From positions 2,728,001 to 2,792,000 of the forward strand of contig JAEILZ010000005.1 of the NCBI GenBank assembly GCA_018873225.1: DNA of 64,000 nt, in the 5' to 3' direction. This document shows, one piece after another, positions 23,918-34,351 of this stretch. The notes under the pieces are model-generated. The model was not told the origin of the DNA. It saw nothing but the letters and a program-made list of their open reading frames with translations, and made no database searches. Every line of letters begins with the position of its first letter. Position 1 is the first letter of the stretch. The position numbers and the translations under genes are program-made. This stretch comes from [Phialemoniopsis] sp. UDSM-2020 (lineage: Eukaryota > Ascomycota > Sordariomycetes > Thyridiales > Thyridiaceae).

Positions 23918-26575
23918 ATGTCTCCTTTGGGCGATCACTTACCCAACGCCAACGAGGCGGCAACACCCACATCACTGATGGGCATAATGTCGGGCATATC
24001 AGGAGCCGACGCGCAATCGACTAGTTCTTCCTCGGGAAATGAGGATACTGATACCTTCATGTCAGACCGAACTATGGCCCCGGTTATGACCCCGGCGGTG
24101 GCTGCAACCCAAACTACCAACCCACAGCCAGAGGCAGAGCCCGAGGCAGAGCCAGAGCCAGAGCAGAGGAGGAGTAGTCTCTTAGATACTGCTGTGGAGA
24201 ATCTTCTTTTGAAGGCTCAGAGGATGGAAAACCGGGAGAGCTTGACCACGAGCCACTGGGGAGATCTGAAATCCGTGCAAAACGCACAAGATGAGTTCGA
24301 AAATCTGTTCAGCAAGGGTGACACCTGGGTCATCATCAACGTTCCCTCGGGACACCAACCCAACATTATGTGCAACGAGCAGAAATACCCTCTCACACAG
24401 CGACTACGATTTGACTCAGCCATTTTTCACCAACGAGGCTTTGGCAAGATCGGAGAAGCCTTGTTAGACAACAAGTACCAAGCAAAGCTTAGAAGGCGAC
24501 TTGTATCTGCTGGTGAAATCATCCCTGAAGACATCAAGTACCTGGTCGATCTCGGCCCGTCCACCGACGAGGTGCTGGCCATGGAACAGCTCGAGGCCTT
24601 GTCACTATCCAAGGGCCTCATGCGATGGTTCATTGCGCCTGAGTGCTATCCGGGTATCCCAAATGGTGTCGTCGGTGGACATGATGACTGCTGCACTTGC
24701 GAGAGTTCCTTTGCCGATACCCGCATGATGCAGCCAGATCCCAACGAAGATTCCAGCGGTCTCCTCTCGGAGAAGAAACTGAGTATCTGGGACGCCGACA
24801 TTACTTCTAGCTTTCGCAAAATCGATGATTATTGTGAGGTTCGTCATGCCGCTAATGTTGTTCGGCTGCTCCGAGCCATGGCGGGCAAGGGCCTGTTACT
24901 TGATTCAGCCCCAAGGGTCTACACCATAGCTGGTCTGGCCAAGTTACTCGGATTTGATCCTATGGAGGGCGGTTCCTGGCTTCAGAGCGAAGTCTGGTCA
25001 TGGTTCTTCGAGGAAAAGAACGTTGTGTTCCTCGAAGTTCTCCCCGAGGAGAGTTTAAGGATTGCAACCAACTTGAAAATCCCTATTGTCGCTCGCGGTG
25101 CGTTCCGAATACTCGTCGCCGAAAAAGCGCTTGAGGTCGCCGCGGGTGTACCGCCGTCCAAGGAATCGCACAACTCGGTCTTTGGACGCCCGCTGGGCAA
25201 CATTGACGATGACATGCGTACCGCTGTGGAACACGCTAGCCATGGGATGGCCGCCAGAGTCAAGGTGCTGCTCGACAAACTCCGGGCTTTTGAAGTCTAT
25301 GACCATCTGAACATTGGTGAATGGAACCAGGTCTGCGAGGTTTGGGGTTACCTTCAGCGGAATTACCCCGACGTTATCCCCAGTCTTGAAGGTGCCTTCT
25401 TCAGGCTCACTTGGGCCCTGACCGACTGGTTCACAAAGAAGCTATTCGGAGCGTCATCCCAAGCTAACGATGTTACATATGTAACCGCTATCGAGAGAAA
25501 TCTCAAGTACTTGACGCCAACCGCCAACAAGGCGAATCTGACAGAGGTCTACAGCAAGTTTACACCTGAACAGAAGGCCCTGACAGCTACTTACTGGAGG
25601 ACCGTCCGGGAGTTGTGGCCCAACTATGCCATTTTCTGCAACAGCAAGATTGACAGCAAAGGCGAGACCTTGGAACAAATCGCACTCAAGTTCAACAACT
25701 CCCTCCTCAACATAATGCAGGCCAAAGGTGTTGATCTGAATGACATATACCCGAAGCCCTTCCGATACCATGCATCACAGAGCCTCAAGACCCAGCCGTG
25801 GCGCTTCAACACCTTGACATTTTACGACGAGGCCACTGCATGTCTACAACAGATATGCAACGCCATGTTCGACCCAGCCCATTACAAGTGCGAATTCGAA
25901 ATCCCCGTCAAATATTCAGATCATCTGCTACTGAGCCTCGAGGAGACCGAGCTCCGCTTCCTCCCGCTGTGGGCTGGCGGCTACGATGACGGAACGGGTG
26001 GCGTCTTCACTGACACCCTGCCCGCCGCAGAGATGGGCCCCAACGGGCCCGGACCAAGCTACCACACCGGCCATACCGTTGCGACAGACGCATCTGTAAC
26101 CGATGACATGGGTTTCGAGCGCCTCAATGTCAGGTCAGTCACCTCAGGCGAGGGCCATAGTAGCAACGTTGTTCAGGACAGTCTCTCGGCTGTGTATAAC
26201 CGCTTCCGCGTCATGGCCATGGACGAAGACTCAATCGCCCCAGACGACTCCTTCTCGGTCACGCTCGACGATGAGTTTGACGATGCCATGCATGCCGTAC
26301 CCGCAGACAATCAGACGCGGGGAGATGCTCTCTACGAATATTTCATGCAGGAGCAGGAAACCACTTCCGATAGCAGCGAGGTGCCTATCGCTTCTGTTGG
26401 TGCTGGCGATGATGTGCAGAATCAGAACTCCAACCTGCTACCTGCCGCTGCGCCGGTGGATGAAGGCTTCGATTTCGACGATGACGCTATGGACGTGTCG
26501 TCCGATTCTGGAACCGTCACACCTAGCAGGGCCAGCATCGTTGCTTCCGAGACGTCTTCTTGGGCGATTCTGTAA
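23918..26575 (+). CDS. Uncharacterised fungal protein, 885 residues
   Basis: A single uninterrupted frame of 885 codons. The ATG at 23918 is chosen because the frame further upstream starts with TTG. Residues 1-85 are Ser/Thr-rich with a Glu/Pro repeat ('EAEPEAEPEPEQ'). The centre (about 100-700) looks globular and mostly helical. It contains 'GDTWVIINVPSG', 'IKYLVDLGPSTDEV', 'GVVGGHDDCCTCES', 'EVRHAANVVRLLRAMAGKG', 'LLLDSAPRVYTIAGLAKLLG' and 'ARGAFRILVAEKALEVAA'. The C-terminal 150 residues are acidic and Ser-rich. From memory, the 'GGHDDCCTC' and 'LDSAPRVYT' type motifs mark a lineage-expanded, uncharacterised family of Sordariomycete proteins, but I cannot confirm this. No signal peptide or membrane segment is evident. 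It converges with the TAP42-like gene downstream. Confidence 0.9.
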   Translation: MSPLGDHLPNANEAATPTSLMGIMSGISGADAQSTSSSSGNEDTDTFMSDRTMAPVMTPAVAATQTTNPQPEAEPEAEPEPEQRRSSLLDTAVENLLLKAQRMENRESLTTSHWGDLKSVQNAQDEFENLFSKGDTWVIINVPSGHQPNIMCNEQKYPLTQRLRFDSAIFHQRGFGKIGEALLDNKYQAKLRRRLVSAGEIIPEDIKYLVDLGPSTDEVLAMEQLEALSLSKGLMRWFIAPECYPGIPNGVVGGHDDCCTCESSFADTRMMQPDPNEDSSGLLSEKKLSIWDADITSSFRKIDDYCEVRHAANVVRLLRAMAGKGLLLDSAPRVYTIAGLAKLLGFDPMEGGSWLQSEVWSWFFEEKNVVFLEVLPEESLRIATNLKIPIVARGAFRILVAEKALEVAAGVPPSKESHNSVFGRPLGNIDDDMRTAVEHASHGMAARVKVLLDKLRAFEVYDHLNIGEWNQVCEVWGYLQRNYPDVIPSLEGAFFRLTWALTDWFTKKLFGASSQANDVTYVTAIERNLKYLTPTANKANLTEVYSKFTPEQKALTATYWRTVRELWPNYAIFCNSKIDSKGETLEQIALKFNNSLLNIMQAKGVDLNDIYPKPFRYHASQSLKTQPWRFNTLTFYDEATACLQQICNAMFDPAHYKCEFEIPVKYSDHLLLSLEETELRFLPLWAGGYDDGTGGVFTDTLPAAEMGPNGPGPSYHTGHTVATDASVTDDMGFERLNVRSVTSGEGHSSNVVQDSLSAVYNRFRVMAMDEDSIAPDDSFSVTLDDEFDDAMHAVPADNQTRGDALYEYFMQEQETTSDSSEVPIASVGAGDDVQNQNSNLLPAAAPVDEGFDFDDDAMDVSSDSGTVTPSRASIVASETSSWAIL

Positions 26576-26995
26576 CCTGGTGTGGAGTCTATTTGCGTAT
26601 GGGACTGAGAGTCAGGCTACGAAAAGCAAGGTATATGGCATAAACTGGGCGAGGATTGCGAGGATTTGGTCACCATCTGAGCGGCCTCACGAAGACTACT
26701 TGCTACTTGCTATTTGCTTTATTATCAAGGAGGGAAAGAGGGCACACTGGAGTTTCACATTGTGACGACAACATGGAGTCTATGAGATATGACATTAATA
26801 CAATTTGGCTTCGTCGTATGCAGTTCGTTACAAGTACACAGATACTTCTATCTAAAAGAACTTCAGGGCTGGTCCATAACCATTTACTAATGTATTGCTG
26901 TGCAAGTGGCGCCCAAATATGCATCGGCAGTTTCGCCTCTAGAGTTCGCTGGCTCGCTCTGTACTGTGTTTCTTTCGCGCAATCACTTGAAGATT
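26576..26995. other. Convergent 3' intergenic region
   Basis: About 420 bp between the stop codons of the 885-residue protein gene (+) and the TAP42-like gene (-). I see no coding frame of substance, and it should contain both 3' untranslated regions. Confidence 0.6.
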
Positions 26996-28141
26996 TCATC
27001 CTCTGTTCAAGGTGTTGCCGGCTCCCCTGTGGTTGGCTTCCTTGAAATCATCCCACTCCCGCGCCTTCATGGTCTCGATATCGGCCTTCTCGATGTTGTC
27101 CTCGTCAGGCTCGGGCTGCCGCCCACTCGCCTCGCCACCGCCCTCTATAATCCCGCCACGCCGCCTCTCCTCGGCCAGGTACTCGTCTATACTCATCGTC
27201 GGCAGGTTATGGCCCGGCCGGAACACCCCCTTGGCTAGCTCCGCTCGGCTACCGAGTATCGTGAATGGCTGCATAGGTTTGCCCTCCTTGGTCAGCAGCG
27301 GCCCGCCTGTGCCAAACGCGCTCTGCAGGCGCCGCAGCGGCGGGTCCAGGCGCTCCGTGTCCGCGGCCCGCTTGTCCTCTGCCCGCCGGTGGCGCTCGTC
27401 CTCGTTGACGCCCGCGTCGTGCGGCATCAGGGGCACCGGCGCCTGCGCCAGCACCTCGGCCTCGCGGTTCAGGCCCTCGAGGCCCTGGAAGGCGTTGTGC
27501 GCGCAGAGCGCCAGCTCCGCGAGGCGCGCGTCGCGCACGGCCTCCTCGTCGGCCGGTATACTGACGCCACCGCCGCCTCCCTCTCTGTCCTCCTCGAGCT
27601 GCTCGTCCTCGTCTGCGTAGCCCGGCTGCCGGCGCAGGTAGTCCAGGCGCTGGCGCAGCTCGCGCTCGGCGCGGAAGTTGGCGATCTTGGAGTCGCGGCG
27701 GGCGGAGGGGTCCGGGGGCACGGTGGAGAAGGCCGTGGGGTCGTCGGTGTAGGCCTCGAAGAGGCGGGCCTGCTCCGGGGAGAAGAGGGCGTAGGCGTCG
27801 AGCAGGTGGAGGAAGCGCTCGTAGGCGTCGCGGGCGCGGGCGAGGACGCGGCCCCGGTCGTGGGGCGAGGCCGTGGGCAGGCGCTGGGCGAGCTCGGCGA
27901 TGCGGTAGTCGGCGAGCAGGTAAGGGAGGTCCGGGGTGGCGACGTCCTCGAGGGTCTCGTTGGGGCTGAAGACGGAGAGCTGCGAGACGAGCTGCAGGGC
28001 CTCGTGGTAGAGGTCGATGGCGACGTTGAGCTCGTCGCGCGCCGTGGGCGAGCGGGCGTCGAAGGACGTCTCGATGGCGTGCCGCCTGTTCTCGGCCTCC
28101 CTGAAGACGGACCTCAGGGTCCTGGGGGAGGAGTCGTCCAT
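26996..28141 (-). CDS. tap42: TAP42-like PP2A regulatory protein
   Basis: An intronless minus-strand gene of 381 residues starting at an ATG at 28141-28139. It belongs to the TAP42/alpha4 family, whose members bind PP2A-type catalytic subunits and relay TOR kinase signalling in the cytoplasm. The N-terminal helical repeat region resembles family members: 'ELNVAIDLYHEALQLVSQLS', 'DLPYLLADYRIAELAQRL', 'RVLARARDAYERFLHLLDAY'. The C-terminal signature 'GKPMQPFTILGSRAELAKGV' followed by 'FRPGHNLPTMSIDEYLAEE' is highly typical, and the end 'EWDDFKEANHRGAGNTLNRG' also fits. Third codon positions are very GC-rich, which creates long meaningless frames on the opposite strand. It diverges from the Dicer-like gene across about 1 kb. 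Confidence 0.95.
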   Translation of the reverse strand: MDDSSPRTLRSVFREAENRRHAIETSFDARSPTARDELNVAIDLYHEALQLVSQLSVFSPNETLEDVATPDLPYLLADYRIAELAQRLPTASPHDRGRVLARARDAYERFLHLLDAYALFSPEQARLFEAYTDDPTAFSTVPPDPSARRDSKIANFRAERELRQRLDYLRRQPGYADEDEQLEEDREGGGGGVSIPADEEAVRDARLAELALCAHNAFQGLEGLNREAEVLAQAPVPLMPHDAGVNEDERHRRAEDKRAADTERLDPPLRRLQSAFGTGGPLLTKEGKPMQPFTILGSRAELAKGVFRPGHNLPTMSIDEYLAEERRRGGIIEGGGEASGRQPEPDEDNIEKADIETMKAREWDDFKEANHRGAGNTLNRG

Positions 28142-29166
28142 CTTGGGGGATTTCGCGGGGAAAAGGAGGGGTGCTTTGCGAATGGACCAAATCGAAAGGG
28201 CGCGTTGAGAAGGGAGTTATCACGCCTTCTTTCTCCTATTGTATTTGACTTTAACGGTGCCCCCTGAATATGTCAAACTATCAGGCTAGACAGATTAAAA
28301 GTGTCTCGGTGCGAGGATGCAGAAAAAAGTTGGGACGGTTTAAGGGTCCGTTTTTAGTGAGGGGTTGGATAGTGACGGTGCTGAATTCTAAAATTCCCGT
28401 TTTCAAATTCCCATTTCCCACCCAAAACTTGGCTTTTGCCCCCGCTAGGATTCCAGGTACCGGGGTCACTTGGCGCGCCGTGCCTGACAAATTCCAGGGT
28501 CCGCCCGATGCTACCCAAGACCCACCGCCTTCCCAAACAGACACCAGCTTGTACAAAACGGGCGGTCTCTAGTGCTAGCTACCTACATCAACAACCTCAT
28601 GCAAACATCTTGTTTCGTGTCGAAGCGAGAGCATCTTCCAAGTGCCAACAGATCGAGTACATGCTTTGTACTCTGACGTAGAATTAATTGGACCTTGAAA
28701 TGATTTCCCGCATATCATGCAGGTAATGAGGTAGGCACACCGACCGGTATGAATTGCATTTATCTGCAAATAGCCAGGCCTGTTTGTCGATAGAAAAATT
28801 GCGTAACCAGGAGGCCAAACATTTGTTTTGGAGATCAATGGCGAGGTGCATTCTCTTCCATATCCTCTCTCCAGCGAGTTCTTGATGCTCAACTGCCATG
28901 CTATTGTTGACATCGGTACTTTGAACTTTCCCGACTCCCCTTGCCTCCTTCCCCTCCACATCTCTTTCTGTCTTCTTCCCCACGTCAGAACAATCTCAAA
29001 ATAATCTCAACTTTCTTACGCCACTTGAGGCATGGGTTCGTGTCTTCGGCTTTTCTGTTACAACGCCTTGAGACTCCACTACCAGCTTTCTGGTGTCATG
29101 CACAACAATCCGAACACAATCTGTTCTCCTTAGGCACAACCCCGGGGCGACGGGGCTCGGGCGAAG
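28142..29166. promoter_or_regulatory. Divergent upstream region of TAP42 and Dicer genes
   Basis: About 1.0 kb separates the ATG codons of the TAP42-like gene (-) and the Dicer-like gene (+), so both promoters must lie here. No strong core motif is recognisable. The part nearest the Dicer start is pyrimidine-rich (28930-29000) and contains a possible upstream open reading frame, listed separately. Confidence 0.6.
29032..29133 (+). promoter_or_regulatory. Possible uORF in Dicer-like gene leader
   Basis: An ATG at 29032 opens a 33-codon frame that closes at a TAG at 29131-29133, only 33 bp before the Dicer-like ATG. If the transcript begins upstream of 29032, this uORF would precede the main start and could reduce its translation. 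Transcript start data are not available here, so it is only a candidate. Confidence 0.35.
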
Positions 29167-32100
29167 ATGGCCACCTCGAGTCAACGCCAGCTCCTGGAGA
29201 ACGGTTCCGCTTTTGCAGAGATGCAACCTCCTATTCTCGACGATGGCAGACACTCGAGAAGTGATGAGGACTCCGACGCCGATGAGAACAGGCTGGTCCA
29301 AAACGCACCTCCCAAACCGCGTAAAATCTCAGAGAAGAAACGAGCAGACTACCAGAAGTTCATGGTGTTCTTGGAAGAGAACCAGGGCAACTTAACGACG
29401 ACAAAGAAAGTTCTCTCTGAAGATCCCGAGGCCAGATCAGCCGAGTGGCTGATCCGGGACGATAAATCTCAAAGGATCATCGAGAGTCCTCGCGACTACC
29501 AAATTGAGCTCTTTGAGAGAGCCAAGAGCAGAAACATCATCGCAGTGCTCGATACTGGCTCTGGAAAGACTTTGATCGCAGTATTGCTGTTGCGAAATAT
29601 CATCGAAGAAGAGCTCGAGGCCCGCGCTCGTGACGGGCCCAGGCGCATCTCATTTTTCCTGGTTGACAAAGTGGCTCTTGTCTTCCAACAGCATGCTGTC
29701 CTGGAATGCAACCTCGACCAGCCAGTCGCCAGATTCTGTGGTGATCTGGTAACAGGTCTCTCACACACAGACTGGCAGAACGTATTTACCGATAACATGG
29801 TTGTGGTGTGCACAGCAGAGATACTGCAAAGTTGCCTGACACACGGATATCTCAGAATGGATCAGATCAACTTGCTCATCTTTGATGAAGCTCACCATGC
29901 GAAGAAGAACCACGTCTATTCCCGAATCATCAAAGAATTCTATGCACCACAGAATCCAGAGAAGCGTCCCAAGATCTTTGGGATGACGGCATCGCCCGTG
30001 GACGCTCAAGGCGATGTCAAGAAGGCCACTCTGGAGCTCGAGGGCCTCCTGCATAGTGAAATTGCCACTGTTTCTGACCCGTCCCTGATACAAAAGTCTG
30101 TCTGCAAGCCTAAGACCGAGAAACTTCTATACTACGACCGACTTTGCCAACCTCAGTTCTCAGGTCTAGCACAGAGACTTTATTCATTCGTAGGGGAGCA
30201 TTCAGTCTTCGAGAGGCACTTTGAGTTCGTCAAGACTGCATATTCTGATCTTGGACCATGGTGTGCAGATCGCTTTTGGCAACTTGTTCTGACCGAGGAA
30301 GAGACTATGAGGTTTCAAGCAAAGTCGGAGAGGGACCATGCCGGCTATCAAGGCCAAGATCTCGGTGTCGATGCCTACGTTTCTGCTGTTCGCGATGCCA
30401 GAGAGATCATCGAGGGACACCAATTCCTGCCTTTAAACAAATCCTACCTATCCAGCAAGGTTACACAGCTCTACTCTGCACTCTCGGATCATTTTGGTCG
30501 CCCTGGAGGAGAGCGAACAAGGTGCATCGTCTTTGTAGAGCGAAGGTTCACGGCTACCGTTCTCGCAGACCTCTTCGCTCCTTCCCGACTGGGCGTCCCG
30601 GGGCTCTTTGCTTCAGCACTGGTAGGTCAAGGTTGTTTATTGAAGCAAGCACAGTCGCTGACTTGGTCTAGATTGGTGCTGGCACCGATGGTGGCGGAGG
30701 AAAAACCTCTTATCGTGACCAGGTTGTGACGTTGATCAAGTTCAAGAAGGGCACCGTGAACTGTTTGTTCGCAACGTCCGTGGCCGAGGAAGGTCTCGAC
30801 ATTCCTGACTGCAACCTCATCATCAGATACGACCTCTACAACACTATGATTCAGTACATCCAGTCAAGAGGTCGAGCGCGCCAAGATGATTCCACTTACA
30901 TCCATATGCTCGAGAGTGGCAATCCAGTCCATAACGCCAAGGTCGCCCGAAACAAGCGCAGCGAGATGGCTCTCCGACACTTCTGCGCCACTATTCCCGA
31001 GGAGCGGAAGCTTACAGGGAACAACTTCAACATGGACTACTTCCTGAGAAAAGATAGAAAGCAAAGGCAGCTTGTGATCGAGTCAACGGGCGCGAAGCTG
31101 GGCTACAAACAGAGCCTTGTGATTCTCGCCGAGTTTGTGGCGACTTTGCCCCATCCCCCTGAACTCAGTCTCGTTCCGGAGTACACAGTCATGAGTGTAC
31201 CGGAGGGATTCGTGGGAGAGGTCCTCCTCCCTGAATTATCACCTCTACGGAGCGCTGTCGGCAAGATTCACTCGTCGAAACAGGTTGCCAAATGCTCAGC
31301 CGCCTTTGAGATGTGTTACCAGTTGCTTCAAGCCAAGTACCTCACCGAGCATCTGAAGTCCGTGTTCACCAAACAGCTACCGGCTATGAAGAATGCACGG
31401 CTCGCGATCAGTTCAAAGAAAAAAGGCGAGTACAAGATGCGCTCGAAGCCGGACCTGTGGTCTCGTAAGGGTGAATCGAGTGAGCTTTATGCCACTGTTC
31501 TGCATCTCCAGGAGCCTCAATCGATGGAGCATGCCTCGCGTCCCCTGATCATCCTCGCCAGGGAGCGACTTCCTCGGTTCGCCTCGTTCAAGCTACACTT
31601 CGCCAAAAACCGATCATCAGTCGTCTGTCCAACCGGGATGGTGCTATCTCTTTCGGTAGACAAAGATATGCTACACTCACTTTCGGTGTTTACTCTCCGG
31701 ATATTTGACGACGTATTCAGTAAGGAGTATGAGGCTACAGCTGCCGAGCTACCATTCTTTGTAGCTCCATGCGCGCAGAGTCATCAGCACTCTTACTCGG
31801 AAGACACTGATCCGATGAGGCTGATTGACTGGACCTTGATCGACTACGTTTCAGCGCATTCTAAGATTCCATACGATGGCAACGAACCCGATGACTTCTT
31901 TCAACAGAAGTTCGTGGTAGACCCTTTTGCCGGATCGCGCAAGTTCCTCATCCGGCAACTGCGAAGAGATCTTCATCCCTTGGATCCTGTGCCAGATGGC
32001 GTACCTGCCCCGAAGAACAGGCAGTGGACTTCAGGTAGCGTCGAGCATAATATCTGGAATTACAGTGTCAGTCTCTGGGCCAAGTCTCGAGCCCGAGCCA

Positions 32101-33881
32101 CCTTTCGAACTGAGCAGCCAGTCGTAGAGGCAGACCTACTTCCACTCTCTCGCAATCTGCTCGACGAACGATCCACTGGCGAAGGACCGCGAGCGGAGAC
32201 TTGCTTCTTAATTCTAGAGCCGATGCGTATATCTGCCCTGCCAGCCGATGTTGTGGCGATGGCGTACAACTTGCCGTCGATTCTGCACAGAATCGAAGCG
32301 CAGATGATCGCCTCTGACGCTTGCAAAGCAATTGGGCTTGACATCCCGACCGGCCTCGCTTTGGAAGCATTGACAAAGGACAGTGACAACACGGATGAGC
32401 ACGACGCCGAGCAAATCAATTTCCAAGAGGGAATGGGTGATAATTACGAGCGGCTAGAGTTTCTAGGCGACTCCTTTCTCAAGATGGCTACCACTATTGC
32501 ACTCTACACTCTGATCCCAGACAAGGACGAATTTGAATACCATGTCGAGCGCATGTGCTTGGTCTGCAACAAGAACCTTTTCAACAACGCGCTCGACATG
32601 CATATCGAGGAGTACATCCGTTCTCAGGCTTTCGAACGCCGAGCCTGGTATCCAGAAGATCTGATTCTGAAAAAGGGGAAACACAAGAAGCCCCGTACCG
32701 CGCATGTGCTGGGAGATAAGTCTATAGCCGATGTCTGTGAGGCTTTCATTGGTGCAGCATACCTTACTTCCTGCCAGCAAGGCAACCTTGATCTGGCAGT
32801 CCAAGCTGTCACTATCATGGTGGCCAACAAGAAGCACGCCATGAAGTCATACAGCGATTACTTTGCGGCATACACCAAGCCTAAGTGGCAGACTGCCCCA
32901 GAGACCGCCACGCAGGCTAACCTTGCGCTCAAGGTTAAAGAGCAGATGGGCTACCAGTTCCAGTATTCACGTCTCCTCCGCTCAGCTTTCATGCATCCCT
33001 CGTACCCGCGCTCCTACGAGAACCTACCCAGCTACCAGCGCCTCGAATTCCTTGGTGACGCCCTCCTTGACATGGCCACCATAGACTACCTGTTCCGGAC
33101 GAACCCGGACCGTGATCCCCAGTGGCTCACAGAACACAAGATGGCCATGGTCTCGAACCAGTTCCTTGGGATCCTCTGCGTCGAGCTCGGCTTCCATCGT
33201 CACCTCGTGTCCCTAAGCGGGCCCCTTCAGCGGCAGAACTACGAGTGGGTGACAGAAGCCACAGAGGCCAAGGCCGAAGCCCAGGATGCTGCCGAAAAGG
33301 AGGGCAAGAGCCGCGACGACTACGCCCGCGACTACTGGGTCCACGTCTCGCAGCCGCCAAAGTGGCTGCCCGACATGGTCGAGGCCTACGTCGGCGCCCT
33401 CTTCGTCGACTCGCAGTACGACTACGCCCAAGTCACGCGCTTCTTCGAGGACCACGTCCTGCCATTCTTCCGCGACATGCGCATGTACGACACCTTTGCC
33501 AACAAGCACCCCGTCACCTTTGCGTCGAACCTGCTGTCCACGCGCTTCCGCTGCCGCGACTGGCGCGTCGTCGTCGAGGAGGTCGATATCCCCGAGGACG
33601 ACGTGCGCGGCGGGTCCGTCTCGCTCTTTGAGACGCGCGTGTCGACCGGCTTCATGGTGCACGGACAGGTGCTGGGCTGCGGCGTGGCGGCGAGCGGGCG
33701 GTACGCCAAGATTGCGGCTGCTAAGCAGGCGCTGGCGAAGCTGGAGGAGCTTGGAGACGATCAATTCCGGGAGTTGACCGGATGTGACTGTGGCAGTCAC
33801 GCCGATGAAGGCGATGGTGTTGGTGACGCACAGAAAGGGGTGGATGGAGATGCATTGGAGGAGCATGCCACTGCGATTTGA
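29167..33881 (+). CDS. dcl1: Dicer-like protein 1 (RNAi endoribonuclease)
   Basis: Two exons, 29167-30621 and 30672-33881, encode 1554 residues. The 50-bp intron (GTAGGT to TAG) is phase 0. Dicers cut double-stranded RNA into small interfering RNAs for quelling, meiotic silencing and antiviral defence. Domains in order: DExH helicase with 'DTGSGKT' (129-135) and 'DEAHH' (240-244); helicase C domain ending 'YIQSRGRAR'; Dicer dimerisation domain about 628-723; a divergent PAZ-like region about 860-940; RNase IIIa ('NYERLEFLGDS', Glu1081, Asp1085, later Asp1172, Glu1175); RNase IIIb ('YQRLEFLGDALLD', Glu1277, Asp1281, Asp1386, Glu1389); and a C-terminal dsRNA-binding-like domain ending 'GCDCG'. 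All catalytic acidic positions are present, so both RNase III centres look active. The long C-terminal extension with 'YDTFANKHPVTF' is why I choose DCL1 over DCL2, a judgement from memory. Confidence 0.93.
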
Positions 33882-34351
33882 AAAGCCTCGCTGATGAGAT
33901 ACCCGCGAGAAGAGGAAGAGGTCGCTTCTTGCTATGTCTCGGAGACTGTCTGATTCAGTCGGTTAATTGAGACGAAACTAATTTGATAGTTTGAGGCGGA
34001 CACTGGAGTTCGAGTGGACATGGTGAGCAGGGGACAGTCTAGATAATTCCAATTCTTGAACTTTCATGCTGTGGTTCTCATCTATATTGGGTATATGCCG
34101 TTCCCTCACGTACCTATGAATGCCCAAACCCTGCCGTAAATTACAAGGCTTAATAGGCCCAAAACCCCCTTGACGAAAAGAACTGCGTCGCTCATCAAGA
34201 TCCGTTACACGTGCATCCCATATGATCCCATAATATGATCCCATATATCCTGATCCGTTCCGTCCAACGCCCATCCCAGTAAATACCCGAATTGAACACC
34301 GTCCTTCCCTGTCGCCATCGACCTGTCATCAGGCCAGTCACTTGGCCCCTC
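33882..34351. other. Convergent 3' intergenic region with short GATCCCATA repeat
   Basis: About 470 bp lies between the stops of the Dicer-like gene (+) and the disordered-protein gene (-). No coding frame is supported. Near 34215-34250 the unit GATCCCATA or a close variant occurs three times in tandem with AT-rich spacers. The region probably holds both 3' untranslated regions. Confidence 0.55.

Noticed and set aside
27389..28267. 292-codon plus-strand frame opposite the TAP42-like gene
   Set aside because: The same cause: high GC3 on the coding strand removes stops on the opposite strand. The TAP42 signature is clear on the minus strand.
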